Assembly (NCBI GenBank): GCA_045107005.1
Contig: JBGCFP010000021.1
Location: forward strand, 1-64,000
Length of the DNA: 64,000 nucleotides
Direction: 5' to 3'
Origin: JBCCMA01 sp045107005
GTDB lineage: Bacteria; Pseudomonadota; Gammaproteobacteria; Steroidobacterales; JBCCMA01
In this document: piece by piece, positions 8,920 to 17,522 of the stretch
Layout of the letters: every line of letters starts with the position of its first letter
Numbering within the stretch: position 1 is the stretch's first letter
Notes under the pieces: model-generated
Told to the model about the DNA's origin: nothing
Databases searched by the model: none
Seen by the model: the letters and a program-made list of their open reading frames with translations, nothing else
Translations under genes and position numbers: made by a program

Positions 8920-9426
8920 TTAGGGGGTGGCGGCGGCGATGAGCGTATCAAGGAAGGGCGTGACACCGCGGTCGCAGCGCTGCCAGGCGCTCAGAGTCGT
9001 CCGCGCCCAGCGCTCAACCGTGTGGTGATGCTCGGCACGATTTGCGGCTGCTACCCGTTCTACGTTTACGTCGAACACGCCGGGCGTCACGGTGGGCTCG
9101 GGCAGCGCGCGCCCGGTCAACGTTTTCAGCAGGCGCATGGCAGCGTCGTGGCTCCAGTCCAGTTCGAGGACTGCATAGAGCGCTGTCAGGTGAAGCCACA
9201 TGGACTGGCGTGAACGCTGTTGACTCAAATCGCCCGGGTGCTGCGCCGCGTAGGCATCGACCGTCAGGCGGTGACTGCTCGCGAACAGCGCAGGATCGCT
9301 GTACTCACGTGTCAGCACTTCACCGTACAGAGCCCAGCAGCCGGGCGAAGACAACATGTAGGCGTGACTGGGTCCGTCATCGGACGGGGCCATGGCGCCG
9401 CACGCGAAACACGGTTCGCGCGTCAT
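8920..9426 (-). CDS. DUF5946 family protein
   Basis: A 168-residue soluble protein resembling the DUF5946 family: an N-terminal CFACGA cysteine pair, an SPGCWALYGEVLTREYSDP segment and a RLTVDAYAAQHPG motif. No enzymatic function is known to me. The N-terminal cysteines (C6, C9) and the later C30 could bind a metal, but that is speculation. It stands alone on the minus strand, divergent from the AhpD-like gene. Confidence 0.7.
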   Translation of the reverse strand: MTREPCFACGAMAPSDDGPSHAYMLSSPGCWALYGEVLTREYSDPALFASSHRLTVDAYAAQHPGDLSQQRSRQSMWLHLTALYAVLELDWSHDAAMRLLKTLTGRALPEPTVTPGVFDVNVERVAAANRAEHHHTVERWARTTLSAWQRCDRGVTPFLDTLIAAATP

Positions 9427-9583
9427 GAGGACCGGGTACCGTGCCCGAGGAAGCGCTTAGCCAAAACGCGCGCTCAGGACGTTCGAGCATACTCCGGCGA
9501 TGCGCGAGCATATTCCACGCGTCGGGTCGGAACTAAAGTACGTGCATGCCATGCATAACCCTTTTCAATCTGAGGAAACAAGA

Positions 9584-10138
9584 ATGAGCCAGTTCACGAA
9601 TCATACTATCGAAAGCGCGCCGGCGGCGTCCAAGGCCGTGCTCGAAGGCGCGCAAAAGTCGCTGGGTTTCGTGCCCAATCTGTACGCCAAGCTTGCCGAG
9701 TCACCGACCGCCTTGAATGCCTACATTGCCATTGGCAAGATGTTTGAAAAAAGCGCGTTTAGCCCGACCGAGCAGCAGGTCGTCTTGTTGAGCATCAGCG
9801 TTGTCAACGGCTGCGAGTTTTGCGTCGCGGCGCACTCGGTGATCGCGAAAAACATAATGGGTGTCGACGCCTCCATCGTGGACGCCATCCGTGAGCGTCG
9901 CGCTCTGCCCGATACTCGGCTCGACGCGTTGGCCACTTTTGCCCGCACCATGGTCGAAGAACGTGGTTGGGTAACCGGCGCGCCGCTCGCTGCGTTTCTC
10001 GCCGCCGGCTTCAGCCAGGAACAGGCGCTGGACGTGGTGTTGGGGGTGACGATGAAGACGCTCAGCAACTACGCCAACCACCTGACTGACACCGAGGTCA
10101 ACGCGGAGTTTGCCGGCGAGACCTGGTCACGCAGTTAG
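9584..10138 (+). CDS. Carboxymuconolactone decarboxylase / AhpD-like protein
   Basis: A 184-residue all-helical protein of the carboxymuconolactone decarboxylase superfamily, with the AhpD-type redox motif CEFCVAAHS (CxxC followed by histidine), which suggests a peroxidase-associated thiol function rather than lactone decarboxylation. The chosen ATG at 9584 is preceded by GAGGA at a good distance; the open frame extends further upstream but without a ribosome site. It is monocistronic as far as can be seen, followed 9 bases later by the rhomboid gene on the same strand, so the two may be cotranscribed. Confidence 0.85.
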   Translation: MSQFTNHTIESAPAASKAVLEGAQKSLGFVPNLYAKLAESPTALNAYIAIGKMFEKSAFSPTEQQVVLLSISVVNGCEFCVAAHSVIAKNIMGVDASIVDAIRERRALPDTRLDALATFARTMVEERGWVTGAPLAAFLAAGFSQEQALDVVLGVTMKTLSNYANHLTDTEVNAEFAGETWSRS

Positions 10139-10147
10139 TTTGATCCC

Positions 10148-10771
10148 ATGACAGAAGTGCGCGCGCCGCGTGATCTGGCGGCGCGTGCTACTCTGACGAG
10201 CCGTCCAGGCACACGAGCGAACGCTGCATTGACCCGTCGTAATTTTGGTTTGTTATTGGCGTTCATTACGCTGATTGGGTTGGTTTTTGTCGCCGATCGA
10301 CTGCTGCCGCTCGAGCGCTTCGGTTTAACCCCGCGCACGCTGGATGGACTGATCGGTGTCGCGATGATGCCGTTTCTGCACGCCAACTACGCCCATCTGA
10401 TCGGCAACAGCGTACCGCTGGTGGTTCTTTTGTTGCTGGTCATGGCGACCAATCGTGCGCCAGTGGCCACTACCGTGAGCATTACGCTGCTCAGCGGTGT
10501 CCTCATCTGGCTGTTTGCCCGAGGCGGTAACCACATCGGTGCCAGCGCGCTGGTATTTGGTCTGGCCACGTTTCTGATTGCCGGAGGCTACCAGGCCAAA
10601 TCGGCCATGGCGCTGATCGCCGCCGTCATCACGCTGGCGACCTATGGCGTAACGCTGTTGTCGGGCGTGCTGCCGGTCGACGCACGGGTGTCCTGGGACG
10701 GGCATTTGGCCGGGGCCGTGGCCGGCGTGCTGGTCGCGCAGTGGCAGCGGCGAATGCCTGTGGCCCGCTAA
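10148..10771 (+). CDS. Rhomboid family intramembrane serine protease
   Basis: A 207-residue polytopic membrane protein with about six transmembrane segments after a basic N-terminal tail. The rhomboid features are an FLHANYAHLIGNSVPL segment (the conserved HxxxN region), a GASA motif containing the probable nucleophile S133 in HIGASALVFG, and the catalytic histidine H186 in WDGHLAGAVAG. The usual GxSG is GASA here, which is seen in some active members. Substrates cannot be predicted. It follows the AhpD-like gene closely. Confidence 0.88.
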   Translation: MTEVRAPRDLAARATLTSRPGTRANAALTRRNFGLLLAFITLIGLVFVADRLLPLERFGLTPRTLDGLIGVAMMPFLHANYAHLIGNSVPLVVLLLLVMATNRAPVATTVSITLLSGVLIWLFARGGNHIGASALVFGLATFLIAGGYQAKSAMALIAAVITLATYGVTLLSGVLPVDARVSWDGHLAGAVAGVLVAQWQRRMPVAR

Positions 10772-10807
10772 CGGGGCGCTGGGCTCGGCCCGGTTCCAGC
10801 GAGGCGG

Positions 10808-10823
10808 CTAGGGTATGCCCTAG
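10808..10823. promoter_or_regulatory. Perfect 16-bp palindrome, candidate operator of the lipase gene
   Basis: CTAGGG-TATG-CCCTAG is a perfect inverted repeat 55 bases upstream of the start codon of the lipase-like gene. A related AGGG-N4-CCCT palindrome lies at 15655-15666, upstream of the DUF1800 gene and downstream of a NarL-type response regulator. The size and spacing suit a dimeric helix-turn-helix regulator. The regulator is not known. Confidence 0.4.
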
Positions 10824-10878
10824 TTCGACCCCGTGAGGGTGAGCGCTAGTCTGGCACATAGCGAAAAAGGAACCTGCT

Positions 10879-13062
10879 ATGGCCGATCCTGCCGTCAACA
10901 ACGATTTTTCGAGCAACGCTGCCGAAGTGGGCGCGCAGATTGCCGCGAGCGAGGCAGTCGCGCAGAACGCTGACTCAGTGGACGATGCGACGGCGGCCAT
11001 TGAGACTTCGCTGTCCAGCGGTTTTCTCAATCCGATTACCAATAGCGATATTCGCGATGTGCAGGCAACGCTAACCAGTCTGGAGCCTCGCGATGCGACG
11101 GCCGCGTTCGAGAACCTGAGCGACAGCGCCGTAGATACTCTGGTCAGCGAGATCAACGATTGGCGCCCGGGCAACCTTGGCGGCTTGTCCGATACGCAGA
11201 AGCAGGACTTCTTTAATGACATGGCGCGGGTTCTCGACGGTGCTCAGCTCACGCGATTGAGCGAAGCGTTTGGTGGTGAACAACCGGGCACCAACGCCGA
11301 CGTGGGGGCACTGGGGCAAGCGATTGCTGACCATGCGACGCCCAACACGAAAGCGGATTTCGTTGAGAGCTTGGCCGAGCGCGGGTTGATTGCCCCCGGA
11401 TCCCAACCGGAAGCTGGTTTCGGGAGCACGACGACGCGCGAGTCGAGCGTCTACACCGATTCCGCACTGGCGGTGCTCGGTTCGCTGTCGGGCGAGGCAT
11501 CCGCCTTTGACCGCGCCATCGGCGCGCTGGACGACGGGCAGCTGACAACTCTGGTTCAAAGCGGCCTGGGCGCGACGACCAAAGATCCGCTCGTGGGCTT
11601 CTCAAGCACCGAGTATCAGGCGGACAATCTCGCCCAACTGCAAACGGTCGCCGAGTCCACCGGCAGCGTGGAGACACGTGCGGGCGTACTGTCCAAGGTC
11701 AATACGGCGATCGATTCGCTGGTCCCGCGCGACGAAGTTACGCTGTCCAGCGGTGGCACGTTGGAAAAGAGTATTGTTCCGTCAATCCCGCCATCCGCAG
11801 CGCAAGTGGCGGCAACCCAGGCGGAACTCGCGCAGCAGCAAACGCGCATTGAGAATTTGCGCGCGGTCGGTACGCCTGAGGCGACGGCGTTAGCCGATGA
11901 ACTGGAAGCGCGTTATCACGGTGAAGAGGTCGCCAAGCTGGCGGCTGATGTTTATCACTGGGTCGGTGAGGGCGTGAGTCCGTCTGCCCCGGTTGGCTGG
12001 ACACGCGTCAGCGAAGATCCGGCAGCGCTCGCGCGCTACGGGCTGACCCAAGCCAACTTGGCGCCAGCTAACTCGGGCTTCCGCGCCGAGCTTTACGTGC
12101 CCGACCCGGCAATCCACGGTGCAGACGCGCAGCCGGTGCTGGCGTTTAAAGGCACGACGGCGTCGTCGGCCGAGGACTGGTCCAACAACTTTGGTCAAGG
12201 CACTGGCAATCGCACTGATTACTACGACCGCGCCATGGCGCTGGCGGTCAAGGTGGATCGCGCCACCGACGGCAATTTTGAAGTGACCGGTCATTCGCTG
12301 GGTGGCGGGATGGCGTCCGCAGCGTCTGCCGTTACCGGCGCCACGGGCACCACCTACAATTCGGCTGGTTTGCATCCCAACACCGCGAACGAATTTATTG
12401 CGCGATCCGGCATGGGTACCCCGGTCAGCGACACGTCGCAGAATGTGACGGTCTACCAGGTCGAAGGCGAAATTCTAACCACTTTACAGTCATCGGCGAG
12501 TGGTATTGATCCGCAGCGCGCTGACCAAATTGGCAACGTCGTGCGTTTTGCGGCGGGTGTTGCCAGTAATCCCTTTATCGAAGGGCAGGTGGAACAGCGG
12601 GTTGGTGCCATTGGGGATTTCGGCGTGTTGGCCAACGCGCAAGGGTCCGATTTGCTGAGCATGGCTGAGGCCGTCGGCCAGCCTGTCGCACTCAACGCGC
12701 TCGATGTCACCAACGCAACGCCGGCTCAAGACGCCGCACAGTTCGTGGGCCCTGACGGTCTCGCGACGCGAGCGGACACGATTCTGGATCGCATGGATGC
12801 GCGAATTGCCGCATCGGATGCCGCTGCCGCAGACCAGCCGTGGTACGCGCCTCCAGGTAGCGAAACGGTGGCGAGTGCCGCGGGCCGTGTGCAGGCTTAC
12901 CGGGCGGCTTATGGCGAGTATCAGGCTGATCCAGTGCTCACCGGCGCGGGAGACGCTCTGTCCGAATCGGTGGCGCGCCACGGCATGGACTACGTAGACC
13001 GGGGCATCGATCAGGTGCTCGATGGTCTCGAAGCTCAGGCCGACACGTTACTCGGACGCTGA
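10879..13062 (+). CDS. Large lipase-like protein (class 3 / DUF2974-like alpha/beta hydrolase), possible effector
   Basis: A 727-residue protein with no signal peptide. The N-terminal ~300 residues are helical and alanine/aspartate-rich without a recognised domain. The central region contains an alpha/beta-hydrolase of class 3 lipase type: a FKGTTASSAEDWSNN segment and the nucleophile elbow GHSLGGG with S473. After the elbow, a YNSAGLHPNTANEF stretch and VYQVEGEILTTLQ resemble DUF2974-type lipases. The C-terminal 200 residues are again unassigned. The next gene encodes an ankyrin-repeat lipoprotein in the same direction 48 bases on, an arrangement typical of lipase effectors with periplasmic immunity proteins. 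No secretion locus is in the window, so this role is an inference. Confidence 0.7.
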   Translation: MADPAVNNDFSSNAAEVGAQIAASEAVAQNADSVDDATAAIETSLSSGFLNPITNSDIRDVQATLTSLEPRDATAAFENLSDSAVDTLVSEINDWRPGNLGGLSDTQKQDFFNDMARVLDGAQLTRLSEAFGGEQPGTNADVGALGQAIADHATPNTKADFVESLAERGLIAPGSQPEAGFGSTTTRESSVYTDSALAVLGSLSGEASAFDRAIGALDDGQLTTLVQSGLGATTKDPLVGFSSTEYQADNLAQLQTVAESTGSVETRAGVLSKVNTAIDSLVPRDEVTLSSGGTLEKSIVPSIPPSAAQVAATQAELAQQQTRIENLRAVGTPEATALADELEARYHGEEVAKLAADVYHWVGEGVSPSAPVGWTRVSEDPAALARYGLTQANLAPANSGFRAELYVPDPAIHGADAQPVLAFKGTTASSAEDWSNNFGQGTGNRTDYYDRAMALAVKVDRATDGNFEVTGHSLGGGMASAASAVTGATGTTYNSAGLHPNTANEFIARSGMGTPVSDTSQNVTVYQVEGEILTTLQSSASGIDPQRADQIGNVVRFAAGVASNPFIEGQVEQRVGAIGDFGVLANAQGSDLLSMAEAVGQPVALNALDVTNATPAQDAAQFVGPDGLATRADTILDRMDARIAASDAAAADQPWYAPPGSETVASAAGRVQAYRAAYGEYQADPVLTGAGDALSESVARHGMDYVDRGIDQVLDGLEAQADTLLGR

Positions 13063-13110
13063 TATAGTTTGGCTCTGCCCGACAGGTAACCGGGCCACAG
13101 CGAGCGTCTG

Positions 13111-13926
13111 ATGCGTCCACTCATACTGTGCATTGCGACTCTTGGCACCGCCGCTTGCGGTGCACCGGATACACCTGTCGCGAATTCGCCCTCTGATTTT
13201 CGATCCGGGAACGCTGACCAAACCGCCATGCGAATTGAACTGCACTTCTCCGGCGGGCTGCGTGAGCTCGCGCAGGCTGCCGCCAACGGTGATGCGCGAC
13301 GCGTCGCCGAGTTGGTGGATTCCCAAAGGCTCGATCCCAATGCGCTGTCTGATGAGGGCATGCCTCTTTTGCTGTGGCCGCTACATCAACGCAATCTCGA
13401 TGGCTTTGAAGCCCTGCTCGAGAGCGGTGCGGATCCGAATCGTCGGGCTGGCAACGGTGAGATCCTGATGCACTACGTGGTGGAAGCGGGTTTGCCCGAC
13501 TTTGCCAGAGCGGCACTGCGTCACCAAGCAAAGCCCAACGATTCAAATCGCGACCAGGAGTCGCTGGTGCATATCGCAAGACGGACGCAGAATTGGGATG
13601 TGCTTGCAGCCCTGCTTGATTTTGGTGCCGACGTGGATGCCTTTGAAGGCGGTTTGCACGGCAACACGGTACTGAGTATGGCCACCGGATTTGGCGACTT
13701 TGAACACGCGCACTGGTTGTTGGAGCGGGGCGCTGATCCCACTTACGCTCTCAAGCAAGCACCGCGTCCAGAGCGCGTTGGCGCGATGCCGATGTTGGAG
13801 GATATTTTTCATCGGCCGGTCGATGCCGACGCGTTTCCGGAGGCGGCTGATTGGCAACGGCGCTGTCAGAAAGTATTGCTCGCTCGAGGTATCGAGCCGC
13901 CGGCCAAACCCGATCGCTATCGTTAG
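13111..13926 (+). CDS. Ankyrin-repeat lipoprotein, possible immunity protein
   Basis: A 271-residue predicted lipoprotein: MRPLILCIATLGTAACGAP ends in a lipobox-like sequence with the acylated cysteine at residue 16, so the mature protein should sit in the periplasm. From about residue 45 to 225 it contains ankyrin repeats, visible in units such as FEALLESGADPNRRAGNGEI and LAALLDFGADVDAF. It follows the lipase-like gene by 48 bases on the same strand. Ankyrin repeats bind proteins; together with the neighbour this suggests it neutralises the lipase, but a general scaffold role is equally possible. A hairpin follows the stop by 37 bases. Confidence 0.78.
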   Translation: MRPLILCIATLGTAACGAPDTPVANSPSDFRSGNADQTAMRIELHFSGGLRELAQAAANGDARRVAELVDSQRLDPNALSDEGMPLLLWPLHQRNLDGFEALLESGADPNRRAGNGEILMHYVVEAGLPDFARAALRHQAKPNDSNRDQESLVHIARRTQNWDVLAALLDFGADVDAFEGGLHGNTVLSMATGFGDFEHAHWLLERGADPTYALKQAPRPERVGAMPMLEDIFHRPVDADAFPEAADWQRRCQKVLLARGIEPPAKPDRYR

Positions 13927-14255
13927 GGTCGGTCGTCTCGCGAGAAACCCAAGACACGCAAAAAACGACCATGATGGTCGTTATGTAATGTTGCGACTGC
14001 GTCGGCTCTGACATTTGTTACGGTCGAACGCGACAGCAGATTAGAAGGGCAGCCCATCCTTGGGCCTTGTTGGCATCCTGTCACCCAGTGAACTCGAGTA
14101 GAACATTCGAACTTGTGGTGGAGTCGCGTTTGTTTTCTCGTTCGCATTTAAGGTAACAGTGGCACCACGGCTGTAAAAGATGGCAAACGCACAGGTGACA
14201 TTTGACCCTGATTGCTCCATTATCTATCACATAAAATCAGGCAGGGTTGCCGCTA
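13927..14255. other. Intergenic region between ankyrin gene and phosphorelay module
   Basis: A 329-base gap. It begins with the hairpin terminator at 13964-13982 and must contain the promoter of the downstream DHp-like gene, but I could not assign convincing -35/-10 boxes: a TTGACC near 14207 has only a poorly spaced A/T-rich partner. No additional gene is supported. Confidence 0.4.
13964..13982. terminator. Hairpin terminator after the ankyrin gene
   Basis: AACGACC (13964-13970) and GGTCGTT (13976-13982) form a perfect stem with a 5-nt loop. A run of A precedes it, giving a T-run on the minus strand, while the plus side continues ATGTAATG. The shape is that of a bidirectional intrinsic terminator, although no minus-strand gene reads into it. 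Confidence 0.5.
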
Positions 14256-14558
14256 ATGAGCAACCCGAAGAGGAATCGACAAGAGCGCCGCGTTGGCGTT
14301 CGCAAGGGAATGGAAATGCCAAGCGACGTACCGTCGTCCAGTATCGGTGCGATCACGGCCTCGGCCGAGACCGTCAAGGAGATGCACGAAGAGCTGCATA
14401 CCTTGGGCAATTGTCTCGCGCAAATCAAAATTGGTAACCGACTCATCGGGCAGGTCAAGCTTGACGATGATCGACGACGCCAACTTGTCGAACACGTTAA
14501 CGACGCTGTCACCGAAGCCGAATCGGTGTTTCGTCTCCTGTCGGCACAGCTCAAATGA
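14256..14558 (+). CDS. Small DHp-like (HisKA-type) protein without kinase domain
   Basis: A 100-residue protein. After a basic, disordered N-terminus (1-30), residues 38-100 form two probable helices. The first contains ELHTLGNCLAQI with H48, which resembles the H-box of hybrid histidine kinases (HDLNNLL-like); the second (about 70-98) matches the second helix of a four-helix dimerisation/phosphotransfer hairpin. No ATP-binding domain follows. The stop overlaps the start of the NarL-type response regulator as ATGA, so the two are coupled. The likely role is a phosphotransfer or sequestering partner for the adjacent receivers. The ATG at 14256 is chosen over an in-frame TTG at 14247. Similarity to an H-box is my reading by eye. 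Confidence 0.55.
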   Translation: MSNPKRNRQERRVGVRKGMEMPSDVPSSSIGAITASAETVKEMHEELHTLGNCLAQIKIGNRLIGQVKLDDDRRRQLVEHVNDAVTEAESVFRLLSAQLK

Positions 14559-15205
14559 AGATATTGATGATCGACGACCATGCGGTCATTTTGAGCAGCC
14601 TCGCGCAGATGCTCATCGAAGAGCCGGACATTGAAGACGTTCGCTGTGCCAACAGCTACGCAGACGGTGTGAAATTACTCGCCGAAGAGCGGTTTGATGT
14701 CGCCGTCCTCGACATTGAATTGCCGGAAAAATCCGGGTTCGAATTTGCGGCCCATTGTATTGAGCAACAGGCGGAATGCCGCTTCGTATTTTTGACCGGC
14801 ACGATTGATCGAGCGAAAGTGGATCGCGCGATAGCGCTGGGCGCAAACGGCTACCTGGTAAAGACGATCGACGCGCGGGATCTGGTGTCGTCGTTGCGCC
14901 TGGTGTGTCGCGGCATCGATGTGTTTGATGCCGGGGTTTCGACCCTGTTACAGGTCAGCACGGACGACGTTGCACAAGTTGACCCGCAATCGGTTCTGTC
15001 GCCACAGCAGCATCGAGTGCTGAAGAACGTCGCGAAAGGCATGACGAACAAAGAAATTGCGCGGCACATGGGCATCAGTGAGAAAACGGCGCGCAACTAT
15101 CTGGCGTCGGTGTTCGAAAAACTGGGGCTGCAGCGTCGCTCTGAAGCGGCGGTGTGGTACATGCAGCATTTCGGCGACCCCGAACCCGTTGCCGAGATTT
15201 CCTAG
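14555..15205 (+). CDS. NarL/FixJ-type response regulator (REC + LuxR HTH)
   Basis: A 216-residue DNA-binding response regulator. The receiver domain (1-120) has the acidic pair D7/D8, the phosphoacceptor D53 in VLDIELP, T81 and K103 in LVKTID. A LuxR-type helix-turn-helix follows (about 148-200): LSPQQHRVLKNVAKGMTNKEIA then ISEKTARNYLASVFEKLGL. The gene sits between a DHp-like protein (ATGA overlap) and a single-domain receiver (1-base overlap, TAGTG). No sensor kinase is present nearby. A target could be the palindromes at 10808 or 15655, but this is only a positional guess. Confidence 0.92.
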   Translation: MKILMIDDHAVILSSLAQMLIEEPDIEDVRCANSYADGVKLLAEERFDVAVLDIELPEKSGFEFAAHCIEQQAECRFVFLTGTIDRAKVDRAIALGANGYLVKTIDARDLVSSLRLVCRGIDVFDAGVSTLLQVSTDDVAQVDPQSVLSPQQHRVLKNVAKGMTNKEIARHMGISEKTARNYLASVFEKLGLQRRSEAAVWYMQHFGDPEPVAEIS

Positions 15206-15555
15206 TGAGCCGCAAACTGCTGTATGTCGAAGATTCTGATCTGGTCGGTCGGTTTGTCGTCGAAGCGTTGAAGCAGCACGACGTCGACGTCGTCCTCGTG
15301 TCCACGGCAGCGCAGGCACTGAGCACGCTGACCACCGACGCGACGGCATTTTCGATGGTTCTCAGTGATCAGTCACTGCCTGATCAGACCGGGCTTGAGC
15401 TGCTCGCGTCGCTGCGTCCTAAGTTTCCACATTTGCGCTTGGTACTGACAACAGGTTTTGTTGACGCTGGCATCGAACAGGGCGCGCAGTCGCTTGACGG
15501 TCTCTTGCCCAAACCGTTTGCCGTTGGTGATGTTCTCGCGCTCATCGCGCAATAG
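15205..15555 (+). CDS. Single-domain response regulator (receiver only)
   Basis: A 116-residue stand-alone receiver starting at the GTG at 15205, which shares its G with the TAG stop of the preceding gene. The acidic pair E9/D10, phosphoacceptor D55 (VLSDQSLP), T83 and K103 (LPKPF) are all present, so it should be phosphorylatable. No output domain follows. With its two coupled neighbours it forms a small phosphorelay module; a lone receiver could act as a phosphate sink or intermediate. Confidence 0.88.
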   Translation: MSRKLLYVEDSDLVGRFVVEALKQHDVDVVLVSTAAQALSTLTTDATAFSMVLSDQSLPDQTGLELLASLRPKFPHLRLVLTTGFVDAGIEQGAQSLDGLLPKPFAVGDVLALIAQ

Positions 15556-15877
15556 CGGAAACGGATGTCCGTCAACCGGTGGTGGTGAGAGAAAATTCCT
15601 GTTTTTTTCTGCGTCACTCAGTTCTCGATAGTGTTGCGAGAATGCTTCAAATAAAGGGTTATCCCTATACCTAGACGCGTTTTTCACTCGAAAATGACGC
15701 GAAATTTTCCACACCTATGGCAAACCCTTGTTGCCGCGTTGTCACAGTCTGCGATTGGCAACAATTGACTGGCTTCGGTCAGCACATACCTTGGTTAAGA
15801 ATCTGGCGGCGACCGATGTTCCGTATTCGGTGGCTCGCCACATATTTTTTTTCGCGCAACTGACCAAGGAGCGAATC
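15556..15877. other. Intergenic region upstream of the DUF1800 gene
   Basis: A 322-base gap. It holds a palindrome at 15655-15666 (listed separately) and several A/T-rich tracts. No gene is supported here: an open frame extends upstream of the DUF1800 start to 15728 but the signal peptide and ribosome site point to 15878. TTGACT near 15763 is a possible -35 box without a good -10. Confidence 0.4.
15655..15666. promoter_or_regulatory. AGGG-TTAT-CCCT palindrome upstream of DUF1800 gene
   Basis: A perfect 4-4-4 inverted repeat, flanked by A/T, about 212 bases before the DUF1800 start. It shares the AGGG-N4-CCCT core with the palindrome at 10808-10823. It may be a regulator site; with so short a core, coincidence is possible. 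Confidence 0.3.
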
Positions 15878-17506
15878 ATGATTCTCAAGCTGTCCCACCT
15901 CGGCGTTTTGCCGCGGCTACTGGCGACTTTTCTTTGTACCGCTTTGGCGGCGGTTCTCGTCACATTCAGCGCGGCCGCCGATCCGTGCGACGACGCACCC
16001 GCGACCTACTGCGACACAGCGCAAAACGAAAACCTGCTGTCCCGACTGGGCTTCGGCGGCGACCCATGGTCGCGCGAGCGCATTCAAACGTTGGGCTCAT
16101 TTTTTTATCTGCGCGAACAACTGACGCCCGAGTCGATCCCCGATCCCGAGTTCGAGCAAGCACTGAGCGCCTACGCGACCGGGCCATATTCCACCTGGGG
16201 CAAATCCATAGAAACCTTGCGCTCGCAGTTCTGCGCGGCGAGCGTGGGTTACTGCACCGACCGACGCGGACCAGTTCCACACATCAATTTTCAACTGGCG
16301 GAAATCAAGCAGCTGCGCGCAACATTATCGCGACGACAACTCGAAGCGGTTCTGCTCGATTTCTGGCTCAACCACTTTAACGTCGACGGCGATAACGGGA
16401 TTCCGCGTTGGACCATGCAGAGCTATGAGATGGATTCGCTAGCGCCTCATGCGCTGGGTCGCTTTGAAGACTTATTGCGCGAAGCGTCGCTGGCACCGGC
16501 CATGCTCGACTATCTCGATTTGAAGCGTTCGCGTCGTGGCAATTTGAATGAGAACTTCGCCCGCGAGCTCCTCGAACTCCACACCGTGGGCAAAGTGGAT
16601 ACTTACGATGAGGAAGACGTCCAGGAGGTGACAAAAATTCTGACGGGTTACGTGTCAAATTCGCCGTCGTTCGCGACGCAGTACATCCCCAATCGTCACG
16701 TCAACGACACCAAAACCGTAACGCTCGAGAACACGCCGGCGTGGGTATTCGACGGCAGTCTTGGCTGTGACGGCCGGCCAGCTGACGCGTTCGCCACCGA
16801 GGCCGAAGTGTTGTTCTGTCTACTGGCGCTGCACCCGAAGACGGCGGAATTCGTGAGTCGCAAGTTGATTGCCCGATTCGTTACCGGTGCGCCGCGCCAA
16901 GAGTTGGTCGATCGCGCGGTTGGTGCCTGGTTAGCCAACGGCGGGAATTTGCGCGGTGTCATGCTGGCCATTTTATCGAGCAAGGACTTCCTTGGTTTCT
17001 CTGAACTCTACAACACGAAGTTTGCTCGACCCAGTGTTTTTACTGCCCATCTGGCGCGCGCCGTCGGACCTGATGTGCTGGGGGCATCGGCGATTGTCGA
17101 CCAACCCTCCAGCGGGGCCCGTGTCGAAGCGTCACTCAGCGGGATCATGGGTGACATCACGCTGATGGGTGAAGAGCTGTACAAGGCCGGCCCCCCGACG
17201 GGCTATCCGGAATCATCGGTGGCGTGGGCGAGCGCGGGCGGCACGCTGGTGCGCCTGGATCAAGTGCAGCGGCTGGTGACGCCGATCACGAATACGGCAG
17301 CGCGCTTTGGCGTCCCGCCAACGGGTGGCAGTGCCGTCATTGTCGACGCCCTGGCCGAGCGCTTCGTGCCCGAGGGTCTGCGAGGGGAGACGCGCGCGTC
17401 GATTATCGACTTTCTCAACAATCTGCCGACGTCAGTCGGACGCAATCAGCGGGTCCGCCAGGCGGTGATTCTGATGTTGTCGTCCCCTGATTTTCTGATG
17501 CATTAA
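15878..17506 (+). CDS. Exported DUF1800 family protein
   Basis: A 542-residue exported protein of the DUF1800 family. The start at 15878 is chosen because AAGGA precedes it at good spacing and it opens a typical signal peptide (hydrophobic core LLATFLCTALAAVLVTF ending SAAA). Family features include WLNHFNV, YDIDSLAPHALG-like and NENFARELLELHTVG segments, then VQEVTKILTGY. DUF1800 proteins are regularly encoded beside DUF1501 proteins, as here, with the pair thought to be surface or periplasmic; the molecular function is unknown. It is followed 16 bases later by the DUF1501 gene. Confidence 0.88.
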   Translation: MILKLSHLGVLPRLLATFLCTALAAVLVTFSAAADPCDDAPATYCDTAQNENLLSRLGFGGDPWSRERIQTLGSFFYLREQLTPESIPDPEFEQALSAYATGPYSTWGKSIETLRSQFCAASVGYCTDRRGPVPHINFQLAEIKQLRATLSRRQLEAVLLDFWLNHFNVDGDNGIPRWTMQSYEMDSLAPHALGRFEDLLREASLAPAMLDYLDLKRSRRGNLNENFARELLELHTVGKVDTYDEEDVQEVTKILTGYVSNSPSFATQYIPNRHVNDTKTVTLENTPAWVFDGSLGCDGRPADAFATEAEVLFCLLALHPKTAEFVSRKLIARFVTGAPRQELVDRAVGAWLANGGNLRGVMLAILSSKDFLGFSELYNTKFARPSVFTAHLARAVGPDVLGASAIVDQPSSGARVEASLSGIMGDITLMGEELYKAGPPTGYPESSVAWASAGGTLVRLDQVQRLVTPITNTAARFGVPPTGGSAVIVDALAERFVPEGLRGETRASIIDFLNNLPTSVGRNQRVRQAVILMLSSPDFLMH

Positions 17507-17522
17507 AACGTAGGAGATCAGT

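Noticed and set aside
9427..13926. Type VI secretion cluster around the lipase
   Set aside because: No VgrG, Hcp, PAAR or other structural component is found in the window.
14180..14437. 85-residue plus-strand open frame before the DHp-like gene
   Set aside because: It overlaps the DHp-like gene in another frame, and the latter is favoured by its ATGA coupling to the response regulator.
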